From: JAMBLL01 sp964460075
GTDB lineage: Bacteria; Actinomycetota; Acidimicrobiia; Spongiisociales; UBA5794
NCBI GenBank assembly: GCA_964460075.1
Contig: CAYWPC010000004.1
Coordinates: forward strand, 48,851 to 112,850
Length of the DNA stretch: 64,000 nt
Direction: 5' to 3'
The notes beneath the pieces were generated by a model. The model was not told the DNA's origin. It worked only from the letters and a program-made list of their open reading frames with translations, and made no database searches. Shown here piece by piece: positions 34,498 through 43,010 of this stretch. The position numbers and the translations under genes are program-made. Each line of letters begins with the position of its first letter. Position 1 is the stretch's first letter.

Positions 34498-34890
34498 CTA
34501 GGCGCCGTGGGCGAGGTTGTCGTGTGTTGGGCCGGATCGCAGTTCACGCGCAAGTGCTTGCTCGATGATCTCCCAGCAGGCGACCGCTACGACGCCTGCG
34601 CCAATGAGCCACGCGTTCCAACTCGCATCGCTGACACCGGTGAATCCGAGTACCAACGGCGCGACAAGGAGCCACGCACCGTAGAGGCCCTGCAGCCACC
34701 CTGGTGTCTTCTCCCCAGGTCTGGCGAGCGCCCACCACGCGGTGGCGACTACCAGAACACCGAGCGTCCACGCATTCCACGAGGAGTTGTCGTCGGAGCT
34801 TGTGCTCAATGCCCATGGAGCAATGAAGAGCCAAGCGCCTCCGAGGAGCAGTAGCCAGTCCTGCCAACGCTGCCAAGGTTTCGAGGTCAT
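34498..34890 (-). CDS. SPW-repeat membrane protein
   Basis: A 130-residue membrane protein with four helices arranged as two repeats, each with an APW/APL turn and an SWNAW motif (LFIAPWALSTSSDDNSSWNA; LLVAPLVLGFTGVSDASWNA). This matches the SPW family, found widely in actinobacteria, function unknown. A strong AAGGAGGT lies just before ATG 34890. It is monocistronic, converging on apbE. Confidence 0.85.
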   Translation of the reverse strand: MTSKPWQRWQDWLLLLGGAWLFIAPWALSTSSDDNSSWNAWTLGVLVVATAWWALARPGEKTPGWLQGLYGAWLLVAPLVLGFTGVSDASWNAWLIGAGVVAVACWEIIEQALARELRSGPTHDNLAHGA

Positions 34891-35103
34891 GTTCTACCTC
34901 CTTTTCTTGTAGCACGAATCGTGCCTCTCCATCGTATTCCTTCCCCTACGGTGGAAGGTCAAGGAGGCATACGTCCCAAAGCGATCGAAGCGACGGGCTG
35001 ACGGCATGGGGTGGGACCGATCGACGTTATCGACGGCCAGCACGGCAGCCCTTGACGTACATAAGGATTCGGGAGGCTCTCGGGTTCCTATCATCCTGTA
35101 CCA

Positions 35104-36351
35104 ATGGACTACCAACTCACCACGCTCCCAAACGGCCTGCGCATCATTATTGAACGCATGCCGTCGATCCACTCCGCCTCAATTGGATGCTGGGTTGACA
35201 CCGGCAGTCGGGATGAAGCCCCACCCGAAGCCGGCGCATCTCACTTCCTTGAGCACTTGTTGTTCAAGGGCTCGCAGGAGTGGCCAGCACGCCGTATCGC
35301 AGAGACCTTCGACGGTATAGGGGCGAGGCACAACGCTTTCACGTCCAAGGAGTACACATGTTTCTGGACGAGGACACGCGACGAAGACATTCCAACGGGT
35401 GTCGAGATCCTTGGCGAGATGCTGCAACGACCGTCATTTCGCCAAGAGGAGATCGACTCAGAACGCAGTGTCGTGCTCGAAGAGATACACATGAACGAGG
35501 ACGACCCCACCGACGTGGCTCACGAGCGGTTCATCGAAGCGATCTGGCGGTCTCACCCCCTTGCTCCACCGATTCTTGGAACCCCTGAATCGATCTCGAC
35601 CATGTCGAGGGACACGATCGCCTCCTACTGGGGCAGGAGATACACACCGCGCTCCACCGTGATCGCGATTGCGGGCAATCTCCCTTCCAACATGGTGGAC
35701 CTCGTTGCGGAGCACTTCGGTTCGTGGCATGGGGAGTCGCTGACGAGGGAGACGGTAACTCCGAACGTGACCGCGAGCGTGCGTGTCCGCACCAAGGACA
35801 CAGAGCAGGCACACCTGGTGTTCGGGTCCCCATCTCTGGTGCGCGACGACGATCGGCGCTTCGCTCTAGCACTCGCCGACCACGTCCTGGGCGGCGGCAT
35901 GTCCTCTCGCCTGTTCCGCGAGATCCGCGAGGTTCGTGGACTGGCATACGCTGTGCACAGCTTCCGATTGCCGTTCCTCGATGCGGGAGCGTCCGCTGTT
36001 TACGTTGGTACGACACCCTCTCAAACCGACGAAGTGCTCAAGATCGTCCGAGATCAGATCGATGGCGTCATCTCTGACGGAATCTCAGAGGACGAACTGG
36101 AGCGAGCAAAGGGCCATATCAAGGGTGCGTTGGCTCTCGGCCTCGAAGATGCTACCGCTCGGATGAACCGCCTCGGTCGAAACGAGCTCACAGGCATCGA
36201 ACACCTCTCGGTCGACGAAACGGTCGAACGGATTTCCGCCGTGTCGAACGCCGATATCAAGGATGTAGCAAGCGTCGCCTTCTCCGGCCCGTACGTCTTG
36301 GGGGCCGTTGGTCCCTTCGGTGAGGAAGATCTTGTGAGGCATATCGCATGA
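35104..36351 (+). CDS. M16-family zinc peptidase
   Basis: A 415-residue processing-peptidase-like protein. The inverted zinc motif HFLEH (His47, His51) occurs within SHFLEHLLFKGS, and the distal Glu lies in the EEIDSERSVVLEEIHMNEDD region. Two M16 halves are present. In actinobacteria such a gene commonly sits beside dapB, as here, though pnp is missing upstream. TATCAT at 35089-35094, 9 bases before ATG, suggests a leaderless start. The stop overlaps dapB by four bases. Confidence 0.92.
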   Translation: MDYQLTTLPNGLRIIIERMPSIHSASIGCWVDTGSRDEAPPEAGASHFLEHLLFKGSQEWPARRIAETFDGIGARHNAFTSKEYTCFWTRTRDEDIPTGVEILGEMLQRPSFRQEEIDSERSVVLEEIHMNEDDPTDVAHERFIEAIWRSHPLAPPILGTPESISTMSRDTIASYWGRRYTPRSTVIAIAGNLPSNMVDLVAEHFGSWHGESLTRETVTPNVTASVRVRTKDTEQAHLVFGSPSLVRDDDRRFALALADHVLGGGMSSRLFREIREVRGLAYAVHSFRLPFLDAGASAVYVGTTPSQTDEVLKIVRDQIDGVISDGISEDELERAKGHIKGALALGLEDATARMNRLGRNELTGIEHLSVDETVERISAVSNADIKDVASVAFSGPYVLGAVGPFGEEDLVRHIA

Positions 36352-37106
36352 AGGTTGGTGTATCTGGCGCTTCTGGTCGCATGGGCAGCCTCGCCGCGGT
36401 GACGATCGATGCGACAGAAGATCTCCACCTCATCGCCTTGTTCGACACCTACACGGCTGGGACAATCGGTGGGCTCACCATCAGTCAGGACGCGGACTCA
36501 CTCGAGGGTTGCGGTGTGATCGTTGAGTTCTCGCGTCCCGGTGTGGTGATGGAGAATCTCGCGAAATGGCGGCAGCTCGGCGCCGATGTCGTCGTCGGCA
36601 CGTCTGGTTTCAACGCAGAGCGCCTCACACAACTCGAAGAGCTGTGGGGGAACGGGCCAGGCAACTGTCTCGTGGTTCCGAACTTCTCGATTGGTGCCGT
36701 CCTCATGATGAAGATGGCTGCGGTCGCTGCAAGGCATTTTCCCGTGGCTGAGATCATCGAGATGCATCATGATGGAAAGGCAGATGCACCCTCAGGGACA
36801 GCGATTGCCACAGCCCGTGCGATCGCTGCGGCCTTGCCTGTGCAACCACGGCAGGTCGACTCCGAGGAGCTCTACGAGGGTGCGTTGGGTGCCGACGTCG
36901 AATCGGTGCGCGTCCACTCGCTGAGAGTGCCGGGCGTCGTTGCGCATCAAGACGTCGTGTTCGGAGGCGAGGGAGAGACGCTCCGCATCAGCCATGACAC
37001 CACGGACCGGTCATCATTCATGTCGGGGCTGCTACTTGCTGTGCGCAGCATCCCAGGACAGAAGGAGACGCTCGCCGTCGGGCTTGATCGGCTGCTCCAG
37101 ATCTAG
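36348..37106 (+). CDS. dapB: 4-hydroxy-tetrahydrodipicolinate reductase
   Basis: NAD(P)H-dependent step of diaminopimelate and lysine synthesis. It is 252 residues. The Rossmann glycine motif is VGVSGASGRMGS; the catalytic and substrate region is IIEMHHDGKADAPSGTA; and HQDVVFGGEGETLRISHD lies near the end. It begins ATGA on the M16 peptidase stop. dapA is 900 bases downstream, with a minus-strand gene in between; dapF is at 59780. Confidence 0.95.
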   Translation: MKVGVSGASGRMGSLAAVTIDATEDLHLIALFDTYTAGTIGGLTISQDADSLEGCGVIVEFSRPGVVMENLAKWRQLGADVVVGTSGFNAERLTQLEELWGNGPGNCLVVPNFSIGAVLMMKMAAVAARHFPVAEIIEMHHDGKADAPSGTAIATARAIAAALPVQPRQVDSEELYEGALGADVESVRVHSLRVPGVVAHQDVVFGGEGETLRISHDTTDRSSFMSGLLLAVRSIPGQKETLAVGLDRLLQI

Positions 37107-37116
37107 CGGTCCGTCG

Positions 37117-37962
37117 CTAATAGAGCGCTGTCGCGAGTAGACGTCTGTAAGTGGAAGTCAGCGGATGGTCGGACCCGAGAACCCCGAAAATGTCGACCAT
37201 GGCTCGTCGAGCAGCTTCCTTACCTTCGCCCCTGCGTTTCACGACGTCGAGCATCCGATCGAGTGCAGGCTCGAACTCTGAGTGAGCTGCGAGTGCGCGT
37301 GCGAGATCGAGTTGCGCCTCGTCGCTTGACGGGTCAGCTTGAGCCGCAGCTTCGAGTTCCGCCATGTCCCCACCTGCGGCCTGTCGCAGACGAGCAGCCG
37401 ACTGCAGGCGCTCAACTTCGGCATCGGGAGCAAGTTTGCCGAGCACGATCAGCGCCTCATCGGTGTCGCCTTTGTCGATGAGCAATGCCGCCAGCGACGT
37501 GCCCGCCTCTTGGTGATCGGGCTTGCGGTCCAGGACTTGTCGGAGCATGTGCTCGGCACCGAACATGTCGCCAGAGACGAGTGAGGTGCGAGCTTCGTCG
37601 ACCATTACATCGAGCTCGGTCGGCATCACTGATTCGATGAATGTGAGAATGGATGCTTCGGGCAGAGCACCGGTGAATCGGCTCAGTTCTTTGCCGTGAC
37701 GGATCGCAACCACGGTGGGGATCGACTGGATCCTGAATTGTGTAGAAAGCTCCGGGTTTGCGTCAACGTCTACCTTCGCGAGTTCGAAGCTCCCTGCCGC
37801 ATCGCTGGTGATGCGTTCAAGCATGGGAGAGAGCGACTTGCACGGTCCGCACCACTCCGCCCAGAAGTCAACGAGAACTGGGAGTTCGCGTGAACGCAGC
37901 AGGACTTCTTGTTGGAAGTCAGCGGTCGAGACATCCTTGACGTGTGGGCTCGTGCCATCCAT
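37117..37962 (-). CDS. Thioredoxin-domain protein with TPR-like tail (CnoX/YbbN-like)
   Basis: A 281-residue protein. An N-terminal thioredoxin domain has the active site WAEWCGPCKS (Cys38, Cys41) and IQSIPTVVAIRHGKE with the cis-proline. The C-terminal half is helical, with TPR-like repeats (AEHMLRQVLDRKPDHQEAG; AQLDLARALAAHSEFEPALD). E. coli CnoX (YbbN) has this layout and acts as a redox-regulated co-chaperone. TATCCT lies 7 bases before the ATG on the minus strand, divergent from dapA. Confidence 0.87.
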   Translation of the reverse strand: MDGTSPHVKDVSTADFQQEVLLRSRELPVLVDFWAEWCGPCKSLSPMLERITSDAAGSFELAKVDVDANPELSTQFRIQSIPTVVAIRHGKELSRFTGALPEASILTFIESVMPTELDVMVDEARTSLVSGDMFGAEHMLRQVLDRKPDHQEAGTSLAALLIDKGDTDEALIVLGKLAPDAEVERLQSAARLRQAAGGDMAELEAAAQADPSSDEAQLDLARALAAHSEFEPALDRMLDVVKRRGEGKEAARRAMVDIFGVLGSDHPLTSTYRRLLATALY

Positions 37963-38004
37963 ATGTACGAGGATAGATAACGCTGTCGTGGTAACTTGCC
38001 ATCC

Positions 38005-38910
38005 ATGGAGCAACGCCCCGACGCACCCTTCGGGCGGGTCCTCACCGCCATCATCACACCTTTCTCGCCGAGCGGTGCCGTCGACTATGCGGCATTCTTC
38101 AGGCTTGTGAAACATCTAGGAAAGAACGGTTCAGACGGCGTCGTCGTCTGTGGAACGACGGGTGAGGCACCGACTCTGTCATACGCAGAAAAGATTGCTC
38201 TGTTCCGTGCTGCTGTAGACGCCGCGCCGCACGGAATGTCTGTTGTTGCAGGCATAGGGACCTACGACACCCGCGAGTCGTGTCGACTTGCGCATGCAGC
38301 AGCTGAGGCCGGCGTGGACGGTTTGATGGCGGTAACGCCCTACTACTCGAAGCCTCCGCAGTCTGGCATCGTCGCACACATGAGGGCGATCGCGGACGTC
38401 ACCGATCGTCCCGTGTTGCTGTACAACATTCCGAGCCGAACCGGAACGAGGATCGAGATCGAAGCGCTCGTGGCGTTGGCAGAACATCCGACGATTTGTT
38501 CCGTGAAAGATGCCGTTGACGATGTCCATTGGTCGAGGCAGGCGATCGAGGCTCTGCCGGAGGGCTTTGCCGTGTATTCGGGGAGTGATTCGATGACTCG
38601 TGTACTTGTGGAGGCCGGCGCAGTCGGCGTCGTATCCGTGGCCTCCCACCTTGGCGGACTCCAGATCGCCGAGATGGTCGCAGCAGTGATCGACGGTGAC
38701 CGTGGCAGGGCCAAGATGCTTGACGATTTGCTTCTTCCGCTGGTGGAGGCTCTGTTCGTAGAGCCGAATCCTATGCCACTCAAGGCAGGCCTCAACGAGT
38801 ACTGGGACTCTGTGGGCGATCCGCGGCTCCCTCTGATGCCGGCGCTCGATAGCACGGCGGAAGCCATTGGTGCCGCACTTACGTCTATCAACGACAGCAG
38901 ATCGCGATGA
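38005..38910 (+). CDS. dapA: 4-hydroxy-tetrahydrodipicolinate synthase
   Basis: Condenses pyruvate with aspartate semialdehyde in lysine/DAP synthesis. It is 301 residues, TIM barrel. The pyruvate pocket has TTGE (51-54), the catalytic Tyr140 is in LLYNIPSRTG, and the Schiff-base Lys168 is in CSVKDA. ATG 38005 is preferred to the in-frame TTG 37996, and TAACTT sits 7 bases before it. The stop overlaps rnj by four bases, an arrangement common in actinobacteria. Confidence 0.94.
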   Translation: MEQRPDAPFGRVLTAIITPFSPSGAVDYAAFFRLVKHLGKNGSDGVVVCGTTGEAPTLSYAEKIALFRAAVDAAPHGMSVVAGIGTYDTRESCRLAHAAAEAGVDGLMAVTPYYSKPPQSGIVAHMRAIADVTDRPVLLYNIPSRTGTRIEIEALVALAEHPTICSVKDAVDDVHWSRQAIEALPEGFAVYSGSDSMTRVLVEAGAVGVVSVASHLGGLQIAEMVAAVIDGDRGRAKMLDDLLLPLVEALFVEPNPMPLKAGLNEYWDSVGDPRLPLMPALDSTAEAIGAALTSINDSRSR

Positions 38911-40535
38911 GTGTGCGGATTGGCTTTCTCGGCGGACTCGGCGAAGTCGGCAGAAACTGCGCCTCGATAGAGATCGATGGCCAAGTCGCAATGATCGACT
39001 GCGGACTCATGTTCCCAGAAGAGGACATGCTCGGTGTCGATCTCGTCCTGCCGGATTTCGCTTCGATCCTCGAGCGGTCGGACGATCTGAACTGTGTGAT
39101 CCTCACGCACGGTCACGAGGACCACATCGGGGCCCTTGCCTACCTGCTGCGCGACGTGAACGTGCCGATCTATGGCACATCGCTGACCGTGGAATTCGCA
39201 AGAGCTCGCATCGAGGAGCACGGGCTCACACCGCAGTTGCGAGCAGTCGAGCATTACGAGTGGATCGATCACGGACCGTTCCGCTTCACATTCATCCCTG
39301 TTTCGCATTCGATTCCGGATGCTGCAGGCATTGCGTTCGACACGCCTGAAGGGATCGTTCTTCATAGCGGTGACTTCAAGCTCGACCCGACACCGATTGA
39401 CGGGGTGCCCACCGATCTTCGATCGTTCGCCACAATTGGCAAGCGCGGTGTGCGGCTGTTACTCGCCGACTCGACCAATGCTGAGCGTGCAGGATTCGTA
39501 CCGTCCGAGACGACGGTTGGTGACAGGCTCGAAGAGATCGTCAGCCACGCTGAGGGTCGCATTATCGTTGCGTGTTTCGCTTCCCACGTGCACCGGGTGC
39601 AGCAAGCGATCAACGCCGTCGTTCGCGATGGGCGGAAATTCGCCTTCATCGGTCGATCGATGCTTCGAAACTCCGACATCGCAGCCGAGTTGGGCGTACT
39701 CGAGATACCGGACGGCTCTCTGGTGGAACTCGACGAACTGGTTGACCTACCGAATGCCGAAACCGCGATCATCTCGACGGGGAGCCAGGGAGAGCCCTTT
39801 GCGGCGTTGTCGCTGATGGCGGCAGGCGAACACCGGTCGGTGAAGCTCTCCGAAGACGACACGGTGATTATCTCGGCAACGCCAATACCTGGGAACGAGA
39901 CACGCGTCTCGCGTGTGATCAACAACCTATACAGGGCAGGCGTGACGGTCTTCCACGGCCGTAATACCCACGTGCACGTGTCGGGGCATGCTGCTGCCGA
40001 AGAGCTCAAGACCTTCTACAACACGGTTCGACCAGAGGCACTGGTACCTGTGCACGGCGAGTACAGACATCTCGTGACGAACGCCGCGATCGGGGAGTCG
40101 ATGCGGATCCCTGACGTCGAAGTGTGTGTGGATGGCGACGTCGTCGTGCTCGAGAATGGTGAGCTTCGTGTCGAGCGGCAGGCCATTGCGGGCGGCTACG
40201 TCTACGTCGACGGTGCAGAGGTTGGTGAGGCTGAGGCCGTCATACGAGACAGAAGGCATCTTGCTGACGATGGTGTGTTGATCGTCACCGTCGGGGTGGA
40301 TTTCACGACAGGAGAGATTCTCATAGGTCCAGACGTAGACAGTCATGGAGTTACGGCTGATGAGAGCGACATGCACGCACTCATCAAGGAGCGAGTCGCG
40401 ACGTCCATCGCGGGCCTTGAGCACCCCATCGACCCTGATGTCTTGAGGAAGCGTGTGCAGAACTCAGCGACGAGAGCAATCAGGAAGGCTGCGAAACGTC
40501 GCCCGGTGGTGCTTCCCGTTGTGATCGAGATGTAG
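38907..40535 (+). CDS. rnj: Ribonuclease J
   Basis: Metallo-beta-lactamase/beta-CASP ribonuclease with endo- and 5'-exonuclease activity. It is 542 residues. Zinc motif HGHEDHIG occurs in ILTHGHEDHIGALAYLLRDV; further ligands are in SHSIPDAAG and SGDFKLDP, and the beta-CASP region contains SGHAAAEELK. A C-terminal domain of about 100 residues follows. ATGA overlap with dapA means coupled translation. A terminator-like hairpin lies 130 bases downstream. RNase Y is encoded 15 kb away. Confidence 0.95.
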   Translation: MSVRIGFLGGLGEVGRNCASIEIDGQVAMIDCGLMFPEEDMLGVDLVLPDFASILERSDDLNCVILTHGHEDHIGALAYLLRDVNVPIYGTSLTVEFARARIEEHGLTPQLRAVEHYEWIDHGPFRFTFIPVSHSIPDAAGIAFDTPEGIVLHSGDFKLDPTPIDGVPTDLRSFATIGKRGVRLLLADSTNAERAGFVPSETTVGDRLEEIVSHAEGRIIVACFASHVHRVQQAINAVVRDGRKFAFIGRSMLRNSDIAAELGVLEIPDGSLVELDELVDLPNAETAIISTGSQGEPFAALSLMAAGEHRSVKLSEDDTVIISATPIPGNETRVSRVINNLYRAGVTVFHGRNTHVHVSGHAAAEELKTFYNTVRPEALVPVHGEYRHLVTNAAIGESMRIPDVEVCVDGDVVVLENGELRVERQAIAGGYVYVDGAEVGEAEAVIRDRRHLADDGVLIVTVGVDFTTGEILIGPDVDSHGVTADESDMHALIKERVATSIAGLEHPIDPDVLRKRVQNSATRAIRKAAKRRPVVLPVVIEM

Positions 40536-40662
40536 GCGAGTCCGTAGCCCTCTTCACACGCGTGCTGAGCGGGACAATGATGTGTATGAGAGAGGTGTTT
40601 GTGCACGCATCGTGCGCCTCCACTTCGCCTTGAGGGACACACCGAATCACATGCGTGTAACT

Positions 40663-40686
40663 CTTCGCGCGACAATTCGCGCGAAG
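40663..40686 (+). terminator. Terminator after dapA-rnj
   Basis: Perfect 10-bp stem CTTCGCGCGA / TCGCGCGAAG with loop CAAT, followed by GGTGGTTTG. It lies between rnj and the ftsK promoter. The rest of the 194-base interval (40536-40729) shows no gene. Confidence 0.65.
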
Positions 40687-40692
40687 GGTGGT

Positions 40693-40720
40693 TTGTTCAT
40701 CGCAAGACCTGGGGTACAGT
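40693..40720 (+). promoter_or_regulatory. Putative ftsK promoter (leaderless)
   Basis: TTGTTC (40693-40698) and TACAGT (40715-40720) are spaced by 16 bases. The -10 ends 9 bases before ATG 40730, placing the transcription start about at the start codon. Confidence 0.5.
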
Positions 40721-40729
40721 TCATATCCC

Positions 40730-42976
40730 ATGGCGACACGCACAACGTCGAGTCGGGCCACGGGGCGGAGTGCGACAAACCGAAAACAAAAAAAGTCGAG
40801 ACGAACGAAGCGAACGCTCCTCGCGCTGAAGGGCGTTCCGACGAGGATCGGCAACCACCTCGGTGATCACCGCACCGATGTTTGGGGCATCGTCCTGATC
40901 GTGGCGGGCGTCCTCATCGTTCTCTCCTTCTTTGATCTCTCCGGGCCACTCGGATCGTCAGCGTCGACAGCAGCACGATTCCTGTTCGGGATGTGGGCCT
41001 TCGCCATCCCCGTTGCGCTGATCGCAGCAGGACTCTCGCTGGTGGGTGTTCTTCCACGCAAAGAGCACAACCGCGCCGTGGTTGGGTTTGGCGTGATTTT
41101 CTTTGGGTCGTTGGCCCTCTTCCACCTCATGTTGGGCAACGTTCCCCTCGTGGGCTCTCGGGAATCCGTCACAGAGGCTGGGGGAGCCGTCGGTTCGTTG
41201 ATGGCGTTTCCCCTGGAACGCCTCGCGGGGTATTGGGGGGCGTTCGTTGTGCTGGTCGGGATCATCGGTATCGGCGCCCTCCTTGTCACGGGAGCATCCA
41301 TAGGTGACATCGTTCGCACGATCGGCCGCTCCGTGAGGGGCTTCTGGAGATGGATCGGGCTTGCACGTCCCAAGCGTTCTCCTGTGGCGGAGGTCACCGC
41401 GGAATTACCAGCATCTGCTGCAAAGACAACCAAAGCGCCCGAGGTAGCGAAGACGAAGCGGAAGAAGCGACAGGTTGCCGTTCCTGTTCCAGAGCCTGTC
41501 AGCCCGCCGGTGAAACACGCCGCCCCACTTCACACGGGCGGGTACACCTTGCCTCCACTCGAGATGTTGCACCTTTCGAAGCAGTCGGCACATGATGCTC
41601 GGGGTCTGAAACAGACAGGAGAGGCGCTCGAAGAAGCGCTACTCCAGCATGGTGTCGACGCGCGCATGACCCGGATTGTTCCAGGACCGACGGTGACGAG
41701 GTACGAGATCGAACTCGCCCCAGGCGTCAAGGTCAACAAGGTCACAAACCTCAGCAACGACATTGCGTACGCTCTCGCCGCAGCCGATGTCAGGATCCTT
41801 GCGCCGATTCCCGGCAAGTCGGCAATCGGTGTCGAGGTGCCGAACCGGAACCGGCAGCTCGTCACTGTCGGGGACACGTTGCGTTCAGAGGTAGCACAGT
41901 CGGACCATGATCCGATGCTCGTCAGCCTCGGTATGGACGTGTCTGGGAGGCCACGCATGCTGCGTCTGACCGAGCTTCCGCACCTCTTGATTGCAGGCGC
42001 AACCGGTGCAGGTAAGTCTTCGTGCATCAATTCACTTCTCACGTCGCTGTTGATGCGGTCGACGCCGGATGAAGTCAAGCTGATACTCGTTGACCCGAAG
42101 CGGGTAGAGCTTGGTCAGTACAACGACGCTCCGCACCTCCTCACGAGGGTGATCACCAATCCCAAGAAGGCAGCGGATGCGCTGCAGTGGGCCGTTTCTG
42201 AAATGGAGCGTCGATACGACCTCCTGGCAGATTCCGGTGTTAGGGACATCGACTCGTACCGTGAAAAGTACGACGCTGGTGGCATCGATGAGGAGATGTT
42301 CGACCGTTTCCCGTACATCATCATCGTCGTCGACGAGCTGAACGACCTCATGATGGTCGCCGGTCGGGTGGTGGAGGACTCGATCGTGCGGATTGCGCAG
42401 ATGGCACGAGCAGTCGGCATTCATCTCGTCCTTGCGACGCAGCGTCCGTCGGTGAACGTCATCACGGGAGTCATCAAAGCGAACGTTCCGAGCCGTCTTG
42501 CGTTCTCTGTGGCCTCCCAGACCGATTCAAGGGTGATCATCGATCAGGCAGGTGCAGACAAGCTCGTCGGGCTTGGTGACATGCTTGTCGTGACGAGTCG
42601 CGATCCCAAGCCTGAGCGGATCCAGGGGTCCTTCGTATCTGAGGCAGAGATCCATGCCGTGGTCGGCTGGGTGCGAGATCAGCAAGAAGCGCAGTATCGC
42701 GACAAGGAAGTGTTCGAGCAGGCGCAGCAGCGGGCAGCCGATGTCGACGAGTTCGATGGCGAAGATCCTGAGATCATGCGCCAGGCCATAGATCTGATCG
42801 TTCGCTCACAGTTGGGGTCGACGTCGATGTTGCAGCGGAAGCTACGGATCGGCTTCGCCAGGGCTGGGCGCGTGATGGACATTCTCGAGACCAGAGGCAT
42901 TGTCGGCCCATCTGTGGGCTCGAAGGCACGCTCCGTGCTTATCACTGAGGACGAGTTGGACTCGGTGCACATCTAG
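40730..42976 (+). CDS. ftsK: DNA translocase FtsK/SpoIIIE
   Basis: Septal DNA pump for chromosome segregation, 748 residues. A basic N-terminus (SRRTKR) precedes four or five membrane helices (residues about 45-205) and a short linker. The motor has Walker A GATGAGKSS near 422, the Walker B segment IIIVVDELNDLMM, and the FtsK motif ATQRPSVNVITGVIKANVPS. The C-terminal winged-helix gamma domain contains QLGSTSMLQRKLRIGFARAG. ATG 40730 is set by the promoter-like hexamers upstream. It converges on the acyl-CoA ligase gene. Confidence 0.95.
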   Translation: MATRTTSSRATGRSATNRKQKKSRRTKRTLLALKGVPTRIGNHLGDHRTDVWGIVLIVAGVLIVLSFFDLSGPLGSSASTAARFLFGMWAFAIPVALIAAGLSLVGVLPRKEHNRAVVGFGVIFFGSLALFHLMLGNVPLVGSRESVTEAGGAVGSLMAFPLERLAGYWGAFVVLVGIIGIGALLVTGASIGDIVRTIGRSVRGFWRWIGLARPKRSPVAEVTAELPASAAKTTKAPEVAKTKRKKRQVAVPVPEPVSPPVKHAAPLHTGGYTLPPLEMLHLSKQSAHDARGLKQTGEALEEALLQHGVDARMTRIVPGPTVTRYEIELAPGVKVNKVTNLSNDIAYALAAADVRILAPIPGKSAIGVEVPNRNRQLVTVGDTLRSEVAQSDHDPMLVSLGMDVSGRPRMLRLTELPHLLIAGATGAGKSSCINSLLTSLLMRSTPDEVKLILVDPKRVELGQYNDAPHLLTRVITNPKKAADALQWAVSEMERRYDLLADSGVRDIDSYREKYDAGGIDEEMFDRFPYIIIVVDELNDLMMVAGRVVEDSIVRIAQMARAVGIHLVLATQRPSVNVITGVIKANVPSRLAFSVASQTDSRVIIDQAGADKLVGLGDMLVVTSRDPKPERIQGSFVSEAEIHAVVGWVRDQQEAQYRDKEVFEQAQQRAADVDEFDGEDPEIMRQAIDLIVRSQLGSTSMLQRKLRIGFARAGRVMDILETRGIVGPSVGSKARSVLITEDELDSVHI

Positions 42977-43010
42977 CGGCCTGTCTTGCGCTGAGCGATC
43001 TTGCGTTCGC

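Noticed and set aside
34272..34500. Possible riboswitch between apbE and the SPW gene
   Set aside because: I could not match conserved cores of FMN, TPP, cobalamin or other known classes, and the region is downstream of both flanking genes. The strong hairpin is better explained as a terminator.
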